Assembly: GCA_003142355.1 (NCBI GenBank)
Contig: PLMF01000250.1
Coordinates: forward strand, 222 to 14,559
Origin: Bryobacterales bacterium
GTDB taxonomy: Bacteria > Acidobacteriota > Terriglobia > Bryobacterales > Bryobacteraceae
Reading direction: 5' to 3'
DNA length: 14,338 nt
Shown: piece after piece, positions 6,174 through 13,133 of the stretch
Layout: each line of letters starts with the position of its first letter
Position numbering within the stretch: position 1 is the first letter of the stretch
Program-made: the position numbers and the translations under genes
Notes under the pieces: model-generated
The model's input: the letters and a program-made list of their open reading frames with translations, nothing else
The model's database searches: none
Told to the model about the DNA's origin: nothing

Positions 6174-7257
6174 TTACGGGCTGCTCTGATTTTATCACAG
6201 CGGCATAGAAGCCATCCCCGGCATCGCGGCCGGGAAGGCGGCGCATGGTCTCGACGATGAGTTCCCCTGGAACCGCGGCGACCACGGCCTCATTCTCTTC
6301 CGGTTCGAGCGAACAGGTGGAATAGACCAGCAGACCGCCCGGCGCCAGGGCCGTGCGGGCGTTGGCCAGCAGGGCGGCCTGGCGGCGATGTAGATCGTCG
6401 AGATGGGAGGGCACGAGCCGCCACTTGATTTCGGGGTTGCGGCCGAGGGTGCCGGTGCCGGAGCAGGGCGCGTCGAGCAGGATGCGGTCGAACCGGTGCG
6501 CGAAGGGAAGCGGATGAGAGGCGTCCAGGACCACCAGGTTGGGGGTAAGGCGCATCATGGGGGCGAGGCGGCGCAGATGGAGATCGCAGGCCACGGCGCG
6601 GACGCCAGATTCGAGCGCCTGCGCGGTCTTGTTGCCGGGCGCGGCGCAGAGATCGAGGAACCGCTGGCCAGGGGCCAAGCCGAGCAGCGGGACGATGGAT
6701 TGGGAACCGATATCCTGGATGCGGCCGCCGCGCATGTACTTTTCCGGCTCCTCGAGTGCGGCGCGGGCGATAGCGGCGGCGGCCTCGGCCCCGTAATGGC
6801 GCTCCCAGCGAGCCAGCATCCACTCCGGACAGGAGAGTTCCACGTCGCGGCCGGGCCAGGGGACGGGCTCGCGATTGACTTTCCGCAGGACGGCGTTCAC
6901 GAAGCCCGCGGCGGAGCGTTTGCGCGCGCGCTTGACGAGATCGACGCTGGCGGCCACGGCGGCGTGAGGCGGGATGCGCTCCAGATAACGAAGCTGATAG
7001 ATGCCCATGCGCAGCGCGATGCTCACTTCGGGGTCGAGCTTTTGCGCGCGCCCGGAGTAGTGCCCAATGAGGTAGTCGAGCTGCGCGCGATATCGCAGCA
7101 CGCCGAAGACGATGGCGGCGGCGAGCCCGGCGTCGCGGGAATCGAGAGCGGCGGTGTGGGTGAGCAGCAGATCGGAGGCGTAGCCGCCGGTTTCCACCTT
7201 GCGGAGGATGTCGAAGGCGGCGATGCGGGCGGAGGAAGGCATGAAGGTTATCGCCAT
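6166..7257 (-). CDS. rsmB: 16S rRNA m5C967 methyltransferase, linker subdomain reduced
   Basis: RsmB (Sun/Fmu) methylates C967 of 16S rRNA at C5 using SAM. Residues ~8-135 are the NusB-like RNA-binding domain (RIAAFDILRKVETGGYASDL; FVNAVLRKVNRE). The methyltransferase core has motif I FLDLCAAPGNKT (200-211), motif IV DAPCSGTGTLGRNPEIKW (262-279, Cys265) and motif VI YSTCSLEPEENE (312-323, nucleophile Cys315). It is 363 residues against ~430 in E. coli. The difference lies at 172-188: the usual N1 region with its 'LRVN' motif is collapsed into EKYMRGGRIQDIGSQSIV. The catalytic residues are intact, so it is probably active. The ATG at 7257 is used; an in-frame ATG at 7242 gives a shorter N-terminus (MPSSARIAAF) and is equally possible. 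First gene of the cluster; repeats lie just upstream. Confidence 0.93.
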   Translation of the reverse strand: MAITFMPSSARIAAFDILRKVETGGYASDLLLTHTAALDSRDAGLAAAIVFGVLRYRAQLDYLIGHYSGRAQKLDPEVSIALRMGIYQLRYLERIPPHAAVAASVDLVKRARKRSAAGFVNAVLRKVNREPVPWPGRDVELSCPEWMLARWERHYGAEAAAAIARAALEEPEKYMRGGRIQDIGSQSIVPLLGLAPGQRFLDLCAAPGNKTAQALESGVRAVACDLHLRRLAPMMRLTPNLVVLDASHPLPFAHRFDRILLDAPCSGTGTLGRNPEIKWRLVPSHLDDLHRRQAALLANARTALAPGGLLVYSTCSLEPEENEAVVAAVPGELIVETMRRLPGRDAGDGFYAAVIKSEQPVND

Positions 7258-7288
7258 CGGTGCAAACGACTGTGCCCGGAGGCTCTCA

Positions 7289-7498
7289 GCCCCGTAGGGG
7301 CGCCAGCCAATAGCCCAGCGCGTGAGCGCTGGGATGCAGTCCCAAGCCTACTAGCCCCGGTAGGGGCGTAAGAAAGCTCCGTCCGGTGATCGCGAGGCGC
7401 TGTTGTCGAAGCCCTTCTTCCGCCCCTGCCGGGGCTCGGTCGCTCAAATTGTTTTCCCATGGCTGGCGCCATGGGCTATTCTCTTTCGCCCTGCGGGC
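7289..7498. repeat. Mirror-symmetric cluster of six hairpins (REP/BIME-like)
   Basis: Two hairpin types alternate. Type A is AGCCC(C)-3/4 nt-(G)GGGCG: 7289-7301, 7354-7367, 7422-7435 and 7488-7498. Type B follows the motif TAGCCCA: CCCAGCGC/GCGCTGGG (7314-7333) and CCCATGGC/GCCATGGG (7456-7475). On the plus strand the left half reads A, 8 nt, TAG-B, then A; on the minus strand the right half reads the same way, again with exactly 8 nt between A and the TAG of B. The midpoints of all three matched pairs fall at 7394-7395. The loops and spacers differ in sequence, so these are old copies of one two-hairpin unit, not a recent duplication. Confidence 0.8.
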
Positions 7499-7653
7499 TG
7501 ATCGTCGGGACGAACAGGTTCCAGTTCATGGAGAACTTCACTTAGCGGAGAGTACTCTCCACGCTCGAAGGCGGCCCGACCGCGGCGAATCGCAGCCATC
7601 TCAGCGCCGGAAGGCAAGACAGCCGGGTAGCGGGTTTCAAAATTGGCGCGCAC
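7444..7653 (-). CDS. Possible small antitoxin-like protein, tail formed by repeat
   Basis: A 69-codon frame from GTG at 7653 (alternatives GTG 7662, ATG 7599). The core AIRRGRAAFERGEYSPLSEV (21-40) followed by LHELEP looks like a genuine charged amphipathic protein. It recalls the short antitoxins that accompany ParE/RelE-type toxins, from memory of such sequences and not a search. No toxin gene lies next to it, so it would be an orphan or relic. The last ~18 residues (PAGRKRIAHGASHGKTI) are encoded by the palindromic repeat unit at 7456-7498, so the native C-terminus was probably replaced. Codon choice is less GC-biased than in the neighbours. No clear Shine-Dalgarno. The frame continues open into antisense ttcA, which weakens the case. 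Confidence 0.35.
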   Translation of the reverse strand: MRANFETRYPAVLPSGAEMAAIRRGRAAFERGEYSPLSEVLHELEPVRPDDQPAGRKRIAHGASHGKTI

Positions 7654-7662
7654 TCTACCCAC

Positions 7663-7668
7663 TATAAT
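7663..7668 (+). promoter_or_regulatory. -10 element for ttcA, possibly leaderless transcript
   Basis: A consensus TATAAT ends seven bases before the GTG at 7676. With usual spacing, transcription would start at or next to that GTG, giving a leaderless message. A -35 is not clear: TTGGCG at 7643-7648 gives a spacer of only 14 bases. Confidence 0.45.
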
Positions 7669-7675
7669 CGAATCA

Positions 7676-8455
7676 GTGGAACTGGAAAAGACACTGCTGC
7701 GCAAGGTCGGCGAAGCCATACACCGCTTCAAGATGATTCGCGACGGCGACCGGGTGGCGGTGGCGCTCTCCGGGGGAAAGGATTCGGCCACCCTGCTGGA
7801 GGCGCTGCGGCTGCTCGAGAAGCGCGCGCCGATCGATTTCTCGGTGTGCGCCTTCACCGTGGAACAGGGCAAGTTTCTGCGGCCCATCGAACCGCTGGGC
7901 GAGTACCTGAAACAGCGCGGCGTGGCGTGGACCTACTACCGCGACGCTCCTTCCCTGCGCCTGCTCGACGACCAGCCGGAGCACGGCTGCGATCTGTGCA
8001 GCCGCTACCGGCGGCGCGCGGTGTACGAAGTGGCCCACGGGTTGAAAGCCAACGTGATCGCGTTCGGTCACACGGCCGACGATTTCTGCGAGGCGCTGCT
8101 GCGCAACATGATGTTCACGGGCAGGCTGAGCGCGCTGCCGCCGGTCACCAGCTCGCGCGACCGCGAATACCGGCTCATCCGCCCGCTGGTGTTCGTGACG
8201 GAAGACATCACGCGCGCTTATGCCGCGGCGTTGGGCGTTCCGGTGGTGCCGTGCGGGTGCTCGCAAAAGACCGGAACGGTGCGGCGCGCGCTGCGCGACA
8301 TGTTGGCCCAGATCGAGCGCGAGTATCCGCATCTCAAGGAAAACATCCTTTCCGCCATGGGCAACGTGGACACCGGGCGTCTGCTCGATCCACGGCTGCT
8401 GCACCTGGAGGGCGCGCCGCGGCGGGAATTGTTCCCCATCGTCACGGAACTGTAA
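7676..8455 (+). CDS. ttcA: tRNA 2-thiocytidine(32) synthetase TtcA-like PP-loop ATPase
   Basis: A TtcA-type enzyme adenylates C32 of certain tRNAs and replaces its oxygen by sulfur, using an Fe-S cluster. The PP-loop is VALSGGKDSATLLEAL. CDLCSRYRR carries the conserved CxxC pair, followed by FGHTADDFCEALLRNMMFTG (the family GHxxDD...LLN motif) and SALPPVTS. The third cluster cysteine lies in VPVVPCGCSQKTG, where E. coli-type TtcA has PCNLCGSQ; here the two cysteines are separated by one residue rather than two. LSAMGNVDTGRLLDPRLL is the usual ending. There is no N-terminal zinc ribbon, which argues against TtuA/Ncs6. The start is taken as GTG 7676 because TATAAT lies at 7663-7668, inside the frame that would begin at TTG 7643; the family core starts with LEKTLLRKVG either way. 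Cytosolic; monocistronic. Confidence 0.9.
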   Translation: MELEKTLLRKVGEAIHRFKMIRDGDRVAVALSGGKDSATLLEALRLLEKRAPIDFSVCAFTVEQGKFLRPIEPLGEYLKQRGVAWTYYRDAPSLRLLDDQPEHGCDLCSRYRRRAVYEVAHGLKANVIAFGHTADDFCEALLRNMMFTGRLSALPPVTSSRDREYRLIRPLVFVTEDITRAYAAALGVPVVPCGCSQKTGTVRRALRDMLAQIEREYPHLKENILSAMGNVDTGRLLDPRLLHLEGAPRRELFPIVTEL

Positions 8456-8478
8456 CCGGGCCCCAGGGGCGCCCCGGA

Positions 8479-8508
8479 TTGACCCGCAACGTCTACACCG
8501 ATTACTAT
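8479..8508 (+). promoter_or_regulatory. Sigma70-type promoter of the DUF47-pit pair
   Basis: TTGACC (8479-8484), an 18-base spacer and TACTAT (8503-8508) form a good housekeeping-type promoter in the gap after ttcA. Transcription would start near 8515, leaving about 21 bases of leader before the ATG at 8536. This supports a separate phosphate operon. No clear Pho box is recognised. Confidence 0.55.
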
Positions 8509-8535
8509 GGGGTTCTCTCGTTCCAAGCCCAACTT

Positions 8536-9150
8536 ATGAGACTACTGCCACGCGAGGAGAAGTTCTACCACCTCTTTGTGAAGCAAGTGGAGATCATCTC
8601 GGAGGCCTCCAGGCTGCTTCTCGACGGAGTCCGCACGGGGAATTCGCGTTTGGCCGGCTGCGCCACGGAAATCCTCTCCCTGGAGCACCGGGGCGACGAA
8701 ATCATCCACGAGATCTTCACGCACCTGAACCAGACCTTCATCACGCCCATCGATCCCGAGGACATCCACAATATTTCATCGGCGCTCGACAACGTGCTGG
8801 ATGGGATTGAGGACACCGTGCACCGGCTGGTGTCGTATCATATCGACCCGATTCCCGCCACGGCGGTGACGCTGGCGGAGATTGTCGCCAGTTGCGCCCG
8901 GGCTTTGAAGAGCGCCTTCGAAGCCCTGGAACGGAACGGGACGATCATGGCGCACTGCATCGAGATCAACCGCCTGGAGAACGAGGCCGACCTCATCGGG
9001 CGGAGCGCGGTGGCGGACCTGTTCAACAAAGAGAAGGACCCCATCACGCTGATCAAGCTCAAAGAGGTATACGAGTTCTTCGAGAACACCATCGATAGCT
9101 GTGAAGACGTGGCCGACGTTCTGCAGAACGTGGTGGTCAAGAACAGCTAG
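8536..9150 (+). CDS. DUF47/PhoU-like regulator of phosphate transporter
   Basis: A 204-residue all-helical cytosolic protein of the DUF47 family (PhoU-related, often called Pit accessory protein). The N-terminus MRLLPREEKFYHLFVKQ is the family's usual beginning and fixes the start at the ATG at 8536, although the frame is open further upstream. Other signatures are EHRGDEIIHEIFTHLNQTFI, TPIDPEDIHNISSALDNVLD, EINRLENEADLI and VYEFFENTIDSCEDVADVL. The acidic helices with D/E-rich motifs resemble the metal-binding faces of PhoU. These proteins are encoded next to Pit permeases and are thought to gate or couple them. Here pit follows two bases after the stop, so the pair is one transcription unit. 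An overlapping 10-codon frame (8507-8539) precedes it; probably chance. Confidence 0.95.
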   Translation: MRLLPREEKFYHLFVKQVEIISEASRLLLDGVRTGNSRLAGCATEILSLEHRGDEIIHEIFTHLNQTFITPIDPEDIHNISSALDNVLDGIEDTVHRLVSYHIDPIPATAVTLAEIVASCARALKSAFEALERNGTIMAHCIEINRLENEADLIGRSAVADLFNKEKDPITLIKLKEVYEFFENTIDSCEDVADVLQNVVVKNS

Positions 9151-9152
9151 TC

Positions 9153-10184
9153 ATGTCCACCTTCACGCTCGCCGTTCTGATCATCGCGGTCGCGCTGGTG
9201 TTCGACTACATCAATGGGTTCCACGACGCGGCGAATTCGATAGCCACGATTGTGGCCACGCGCGTCCTGACGCCGCTCCAAGCGGTGGTGTGGGCGGCGT
9301 TTTTCAATTTCGCTGCGGCCTTCATTTTCGGCACGGCCGTGGCCAAGACGGTAGGCCGGGGATTCGTGGACCTGAACCTGGTGACACCCTACGTCATCAT
9401 GGCGGGCCTGGCGGGGGCCATCGCGTGGGACCTGATCACGTGGTGGCTGGGGCTGCCCACCAGCTCGTCGCACGCGCTGATCGGCGGGTACGCCGGCGCG
9501 GCCATCGCGCGGGTGGGGATGGTGCGGGGATTTTCGCACTGCCTGGACGCGCTGAACGTCGGCCGGGGTGGCGAATGGCCGCTCACGCTGATGTTCATCG
9601 TAGTGGCGCCCATGATCGGGATGATCTCGGCGTACCTGCTGATGGTGATGGTCTACTGGCTGTTTCGAGGATACAGCCCGTCGAAGATGGACAAGTATTT
9701 CCGCAAGTTCCAGTTGCTGTCGGCGGCGGCGTTCAGCCTCTCGCACGGCTCCAACGACGCGCAGAAAACCGCGGGACTGATCGCGGGGGTGTTGTTCACA
9801 TCGCACTATCTGCACGTGTTCGAGATTCCTGCTTGGGTGCTGCTGCTGGCCTATTCGGCCATCGCGCTGGGCACGCTGAGCGGCGGGTGGCGGATCGTGC
9901 ACACGGTGGGCGGAAGGCTGACGCGGCTCAAACCCCGCAGCGGATTCTGCGCGGAGACCGGCGCGGCGGTAGCGGTGCTGTTCGCCACCCACCTGGGGCT
10001 CCCGGTTTCCACCACCCACGCGATTGCCGGCGCCATCGCGGGCGTGGGCAGCATTCAGCGCATGAAGGCAGTGCGGTGGGGCCTCGCGAGAACCATCGTC
10101 TGGGCGTGGGTGCTGACGATTCCGGCGGCGGCGATCATTGCGTACGCGTCGTTCTGGCTGCTGCACCTGACGATGGGGGCGTAG
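9153..10184 (+). CDS. pit: Inorganic phosphate transporter, PiT family
   Basis: A 343-residue low-affinity inorganic phosphate symporter of the inner membrane (PiT/PHO4 family); compact members of this length are common. The duplicated signature is complete: DYINGFHDAANSIAT (18-32) in the first half and LSHGSNDAQKTAG (196-208) in the second. Each is followed by its partner motif, GLPTSSSHALIGG (100-112) and GLPVSTTHAIAGA (282-294). Hydrophobic segments suggest about ten helices. Family members move metal-phosphate or phosphate with a cation. The gene begins two bases after the DUF47 stop with no clear Shine-Dalgarno of its own, suggesting coupled translation. It converges with the oxidoreductase; only 47 bases separate the stops. 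Confidence 0.97.
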   Translation: MSTFTLAVLIIAVALVFDYINGFHDAANSIATIVATRVLTPLQAVVWAAFFNFAAAFIFGTAVAKTVGRGFVDLNLVTPYVIMAGLAGAIAWDLITWWLGLPTSSSHALIGGYAGAAIARVGMVRGFSHCLDALNVGRGGEWPLTLMFIVVAPMIGMISAYLLMVMVYWLFRGYSPSKMDKYFRKFQLLSAAAFSLSHGSNDAQKTAGLIAGVLFTSHYLHVFEIPAWVLLLAYSAIALGTLSGGWRIVHTVGGRLTRLKPRSGFCAETGAAVAVLFATHLGLPVSTTHAIAGAIAGVGSIQRMKAVRWGLARTIVWAWVLTIPAAAIIAYASFWLLHLTMGA

Positions 10185-10211
10185 GAAAAAACCGGGGAAC
10201 GTTCCGTCTGT

Positions 10212-10241
10212 CACCGGGTTCACCACCGGGTTCACCGGGTT
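10212..10241. repeat. Three copies of CACCGGGTT at convergent gene ends
   Basis: CACCGGGTT occurs at 10212-10220, 10224-10232 and 10233-10241. The last two copies run into the stop and final codons of the oxidoreductase on the minus strand. A 10-bp palindrome GGAACGTTCC (10196-10205) lies just before. No hairpin with a T-tract is visible, so no intrinsic terminator can be called between pit and the oxidoreductase. Confidence 0.5.
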
Positions 10242-11155
10242 TGCTGGATCACCCACTCGGTGAATAGGGCGGTGGCACCCGATGAGCGCAAATCGGTCTT
10301 GTCCAGCACGGCACTCACGAAGTTCTCTACGCACGGATAGTGCAGATTGGCATGCGCGGGGATCTGCTCCGCGCCGCCTGCATGCACCAGCTCAGGCCCG
10401 TTGAGTGGCGTGAGATCAATCTCGCCTTCCGTGCCGCGGATGCGGAATTCGTCGCGGGGCACGCGCGAATGCCGGCGCGCATCCACCAGGCTGCGGACGC
10501 CCGTCGCATGTTCGATCATTACCGTGGCGTTGTCGTCCACCTGGATGGGATGAATCAGCGTGGAGAGGTGGCCGCTCACGCGCATGGGTTGGCCGAACAG
10601 GTAGTTCATCAGGTCGATGCGGTGAGAGGCGACGTCGTAGAGCGCGCCTCCGCCGGCACGGGCGGGGTCGATCAGCCAGGCGCGGAAACCATCGGCGGGG
10701 TAGAACCAGTCGTGGGCTGTCGCTTCGGCGAAAACCGGGCGGCCAATGGCGCCCGCTTCCAGCAGTTCTTTTGCGCGCGCCACCTTGGGGTACATACGGC
10801 GGTAGTAGGCCACGCCCAGCGTGCGGCCGGTCTCGACGGCGGCCTGCTGCATGGTGAGGGCTTCGGCGTAGTGGAGCGCCATGGGTTTTTCGCAGAGCAC
10901 GTGCTTGCCGGCGCGCAGGGCGGCGATGGTCTGCGGGGCGTGTAGGAAAACGGGCGTCGAAATGTAGACGGCATCGGCCGCGGCTTGCGACAGGGCGGCG
11001 TCCAAATCGGTCCACGCGGGGACGCGGTAGCGCTCAGCCTTGGCGGGGGTGCGGGTGACGATGCCGGCGAGCTGGCTGCGCGGTTCGGCAAGGATCGCGG
11101 GGAGCACGCGCTTGGTAGCGATATCACCGACCCCGACGACCAGCCAGCGAAGCAT
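10232..11155 (-). CDS. Gfo/Idh/MocA family NAD(P)-dependent oxidoreductase
   Basis: A 307-residue cytosolic dehydrogenase. The N-terminal Rossmann fold starts LRWLVVGVGDIATKRVLPAI with the dinucleotide-binding GxGxxA. The family motif is GKHVLCEKPMAL (83-94, Lys90 in EKP). The C-terminal domain carries GGALYDVASHRIDLMNYLFG with His178 as the likely catalytic residue. Members oxidise sugars, inositols or related alcohols; the substrate is not readable here. The ATG at 11155 begins one base after the RNase J stop. GGAAG at the end of rnj gives a plausible ribosome-binding site, so it is the second gene of that unit. It is slightly shorter than many members (~330-350). No sugar-catabolic neighbours give a hint. 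Confidence 0.93.
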   Translation of the reverse strand: MLRWLVVGVGDIATKRVLPAILAEPRSQLAGIVTRTPAKAERYRVPAWTDLDAALSQAAADAVYISTPVFLHAPQTIAALRAGKHVLCEKPMALHYAEALTMQQAAVETGRTLGVAYYRRMYPKVARAKELLEAGAIGRPVFAEATAHDWFYPADGFRAWLIDPARAGGGALYDVASHRIDLMNYLFGQPMRVSGHLSTLIHPIQVDDNATVMIEHATGVRSLVDARRHSRVPRDEFRIRGTEGEIDLTPLNGPELVHAGGAEQIPAHANLHYPCVENFVSAVLDKTDLRSSGATALFTEWVIQQTR

Positions 11156-11156
11156 C

Positions 11157-12830
11157 CTACACTTCCAGGATCACCGGCATGATCAGTGGGCGGCGGGACG
11201 TTTCCTTCACGATGTAACGCTTCAGGTCGGCGCGCACCTTCTCCTTCATGACGCCCCAATCGGTCTTCTCTTCGCGGTTGGAACTCTCCAGCGTTTTGGT
11301 CACGATCAGGCGCGCGTTCTCCATGAAGTCCGAGCCGTCTCCGGCCAGGGCGAACCCGCGACTGACGATCTCCGGCGGGCTTTCCATGCGGCCAGTCTGG
11401 CGATTGATGGCGATGATGGGCACCACGATGCCATCTTCGGAAAGGTGGCGGCGGTCGCGAATGACCAATTCCTCCACCACGTCGTCCACCGAGCCGGAAT
11501 CGATGCAAACGTGGCCCACGGGGACGCGGTTGCCTTGGCGCGCGCCGCGATGGTCGATTTCCAGAACGTCGCCCGATTCCATGATGAAGATCTCTTCGAG
11601 GCCGCCGGCGAGGCGCAGGTGCTCGGCCAGACGGGCGTGGCTGGTAAGCTGGCGAAACTCGCCGTGGATGGGCATGAAGTAGCGCGGGCGCACCAGGTTG
11701 AGGACCAGCTTCTGCTCTTCCGAACTGGCATGGCCGGAGACGTGCAACGGCGGGTTCATGCTGCCGTACATGACGTCGGCGCCGCGGCGCGCCAGGTGGT
11801 CGATCATGCGGAAGATGGCCTTGTCGTTGCCTGGGATGATGCGGGCGCTGAGCACCACGGTATCGCCCTGTTCCACGGAGATGTGCTTATGGTTATCGAC
11901 GGCCACGCGCGCCAGCGCCGACATGGGCTCACCCTGGGTGCCGGAGATGAGAAGGGCGACTTTGTCGGGCGGCAGGCCCATGGCATCCTGGGGTCGCAGC
12001 AGGATGCCGTCGGGAATATCCAGCAGGCCCAGCGAGTGGGCGATCTCGGTGACCGACACCATGCTCCTGCCGATCACCGCCACGCGGCGGCCGAATTCCC
12101 GCGCCAGATCGAGGATGAGCTGGATGCGGTGGATGGAGGAACTGAAGCAGGAGACCACCACCCGCCGTTCGGCGCGGTTGAAGATCTCCTCCATGCGCGG
12201 GCGCACGGCGCGCTCACTCTGGGTGAAGCCGGGGCGGTCGGCGTTGGTGGAATCGGAGAGCAGCAGCAGGACCCCGCGCTTGCCGTAGTCGGCGAGGGTG
12301 TGGAGATCGAACAGCTCGTTATCGGTGGGAGTGGGGTCCACCTTGAAATCGCCGGTGTGAATGACCACTCCGAGAGGCGTGGTAATGGCCAGGGCCACGG
12401 CGCTCACGATGGAGTGCGTCACGCGGATGAACTCGATTTTGAAGGGGCCGATGTCGAGGATCTGTTTGGGCTTGATGTGGATGAGGCGGGGCTCCTCTTC
12501 GAGGTCGTACTCTTCCAGGCGGCGCTCGACCAGGGCCAGGGTGAAATCGGTGCCGTAGACGGGGACGCCGATATCGGAAAGGAAATAGGGGACGGCGCCG
12601 ATATGGTCCTCATGGCCGTGGGTGAGGATGAGGGCGCGGACGAACTGCTGGTTTTCCTTGAGAAAACTCAGGTCGGGCATAACCAGGTCGACGCCCAGCA
12701 ACTCGGCCTCGGGGAACATCATTCCGGAATCGATGACGATGATGTCATCGGCGTAGCGGATGGCGGTCATGTTCATGCCAAACTCGCCGCATCCGCCCAG
12801 AGGGATTATCTGCAACTTCAGATCAGTCAT
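11157..12830 (-). CDS. rnj: Ribonuclease J
   Basis: RNase J, a 557-residue metallo-beta-lactamase/beta-CASP nuclease with 5'-3' exo- and endonuclease activity, central to mRNA decay and rRNA maturation in bacteria without RNase E-type decay. The N-terminus LQIIPLGGCGEFGMNMTAI is typical. Zinc ligands are LTHGHEDHIG (His71, His73, Asp75, His76), His139 (RVTHSIVSA) and Asp161 (HTGDFKVD). The beta-CASP domain contains LLSDSTNADRPGFTQSE and SGTQGEPMSAL; HVSGHASSEEQ and FMPIHGEFRQL complete the core, and a C-terminal ~100-residue domain follows. Full length. The ATG at 12830 has a weak ribosome-binding site. TATGAT (12858-12853) is a possible -10 close to the start. A structured element lies ~190 bases upstream and might be its leader or a separate RNA. 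Confidence 0.97.
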   Translation of the reverse strand: MTDLKLQIIPLGGCGEFGMNMTAIRYADDIIVIDSGMMFPEAELLGVDLVMPDLSFLKENQQFVRALILTHGHEDHIGAVPYFLSDIGVPVYGTDFTLALVERRLEEYDLEEEPRLIHIKPKQILDIGPFKIEFIRVTHSIVSAVALAITTPLGVVIHTGDFKVDPTPTDNELFDLHTLADYGKRGVLLLLSDSTNADRPGFTQSERAVRPRMEEIFNRAERRVVVSCFSSSIHRIQLILDLAREFGRRVAVIGRSMVSVTEIAHSLGLLDIPDGILLRPQDAMGLPPDKVALLISGTQGEPMSALARVAVDNHKHISVEQGDTVVLSARIIPGNDKAIFRMIDHLARRGADVMYGSMNPPLHVSGHASSEEQKLVLNLVRPRYFMPIHGEFRQLTSHARLAEHLRLAGGLEEIFIMESGDVLEIDHRGARQGNRVPVGHVCIDSGSVDDVVEELVIRDRRHLSEDGIVVPIIAINRQTGRMESPPEIVSRGFALAGDGSDFMENARLIVTKTLESSNREEKTDWGVMKEKVRADLKRYIVKETSRRPLIMPVILEV

Positions 12831-13019
12831 GGTGATTCACTGCCAACTGCCCATCATAGGCTATTGCGGGTGGCGGTGGCTGCCAGAGTGCCGATTCCGG
12901 GCGAAATGCGGCCCGCCAGGGCGTCCGGAAGGGGTTCGAGGGCCTGGGGGACAGGAAAAGCGGCCGGCAGAACGCTGGCAGCATGCCCATTTTGGAAGAT
13001 AACTCCAATGTTTTCTGTG

Positions 13020-13127
13020 AAACAGAAATGCTCACCCCGAAGGGTGAGCATTCTTTCCCCTGTTCTACCAGGGTGATGTTCGATGGGAGAATCAGCTTCG
13101 ACGGAATCGCAACCGTCAAAACCTTGT
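13020..13127 (-). ncRNA. Candidate small RNA or structured rnj leader
   Basis: Transcription from the promoter at 13162-13134 would start near 13127. It would cross a hairpin GACGG/CCGTC (13117-13113 with 13104-13100, 8-nt loop) and a hairpin CCCTG/CAGGG (13073-13069 with 13062-13058, 6-nt loop). It then reaches an 11-bp stem capped by UUCG (13052-13027) followed by TCTGTTT, giving about 105-110 nt. It lacks the marks of 4.5S RNA, 6S RNA, tmRNA or RNase P RNA. It may be a free sRNA, or, if the last stem is read through, the leader of RNase J. Inference from layout only. Confidence 0.4.
13027..13052 (-). terminator. UUCG-capped 11-bp hairpin, likely intrinsic terminator
   Basis: Arms AATGCTCACCC and GGGTGAGCATT are exactly complementary. 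On the minus strand the loop is C(UUCG)G, an exceptionally stable tetraloop favoured in bacterial terminators, and the stem is followed by the T-rich TCTGTTT. On the plus strand the loop is CGAA and the following bases are TTCTTTCCCC, so it may also work there, but no plus-strand gene ends nearby. Confidence 0.6.
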
Positions 13128-13133
13128 AGTTGG

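Larger units (their letters stand above)
7258..7675. other. Intergenic region between rsmB and ttcA (divergent)
   Basis: The 418 bases between the divergent rsmB and ttcA starts hold, from left to right: a short spacer; a cluster of six small hairpins in mirror arrangement (7289-7498); and 7500-7653, which on the minus strand reads as a small protein-like frame. A TATAAT hexamer lies just before ttcA. No convincing sigma70 promoter for the rsmB cluster was found; it would have to lie within or beside the repeats. Confidence 0.6.

Noticed and set aside
7289..7498. CRISPR array
   Set aside because: Repeats are short hairpins in opposite orientations with unequal spacing and there are no cas genes; the pattern is that of palindromic extragenic repeats.
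8507..8539. 10-codon ORF overlapping the DUF47 start as ATGA
   Set aside because: Too short to judge, no ribosome-binding site, and its ATG overlaps the -10 hexamer of the likely promoter, so it probably would not be transcribed.
11040..13076. 678-codon open frame on the plus strand
   Set aside because: Antisense to RNase J and running on into the non-coding gap; its His/Asp/Ala-rich composition mirrors the complementary strand of rnj codons.
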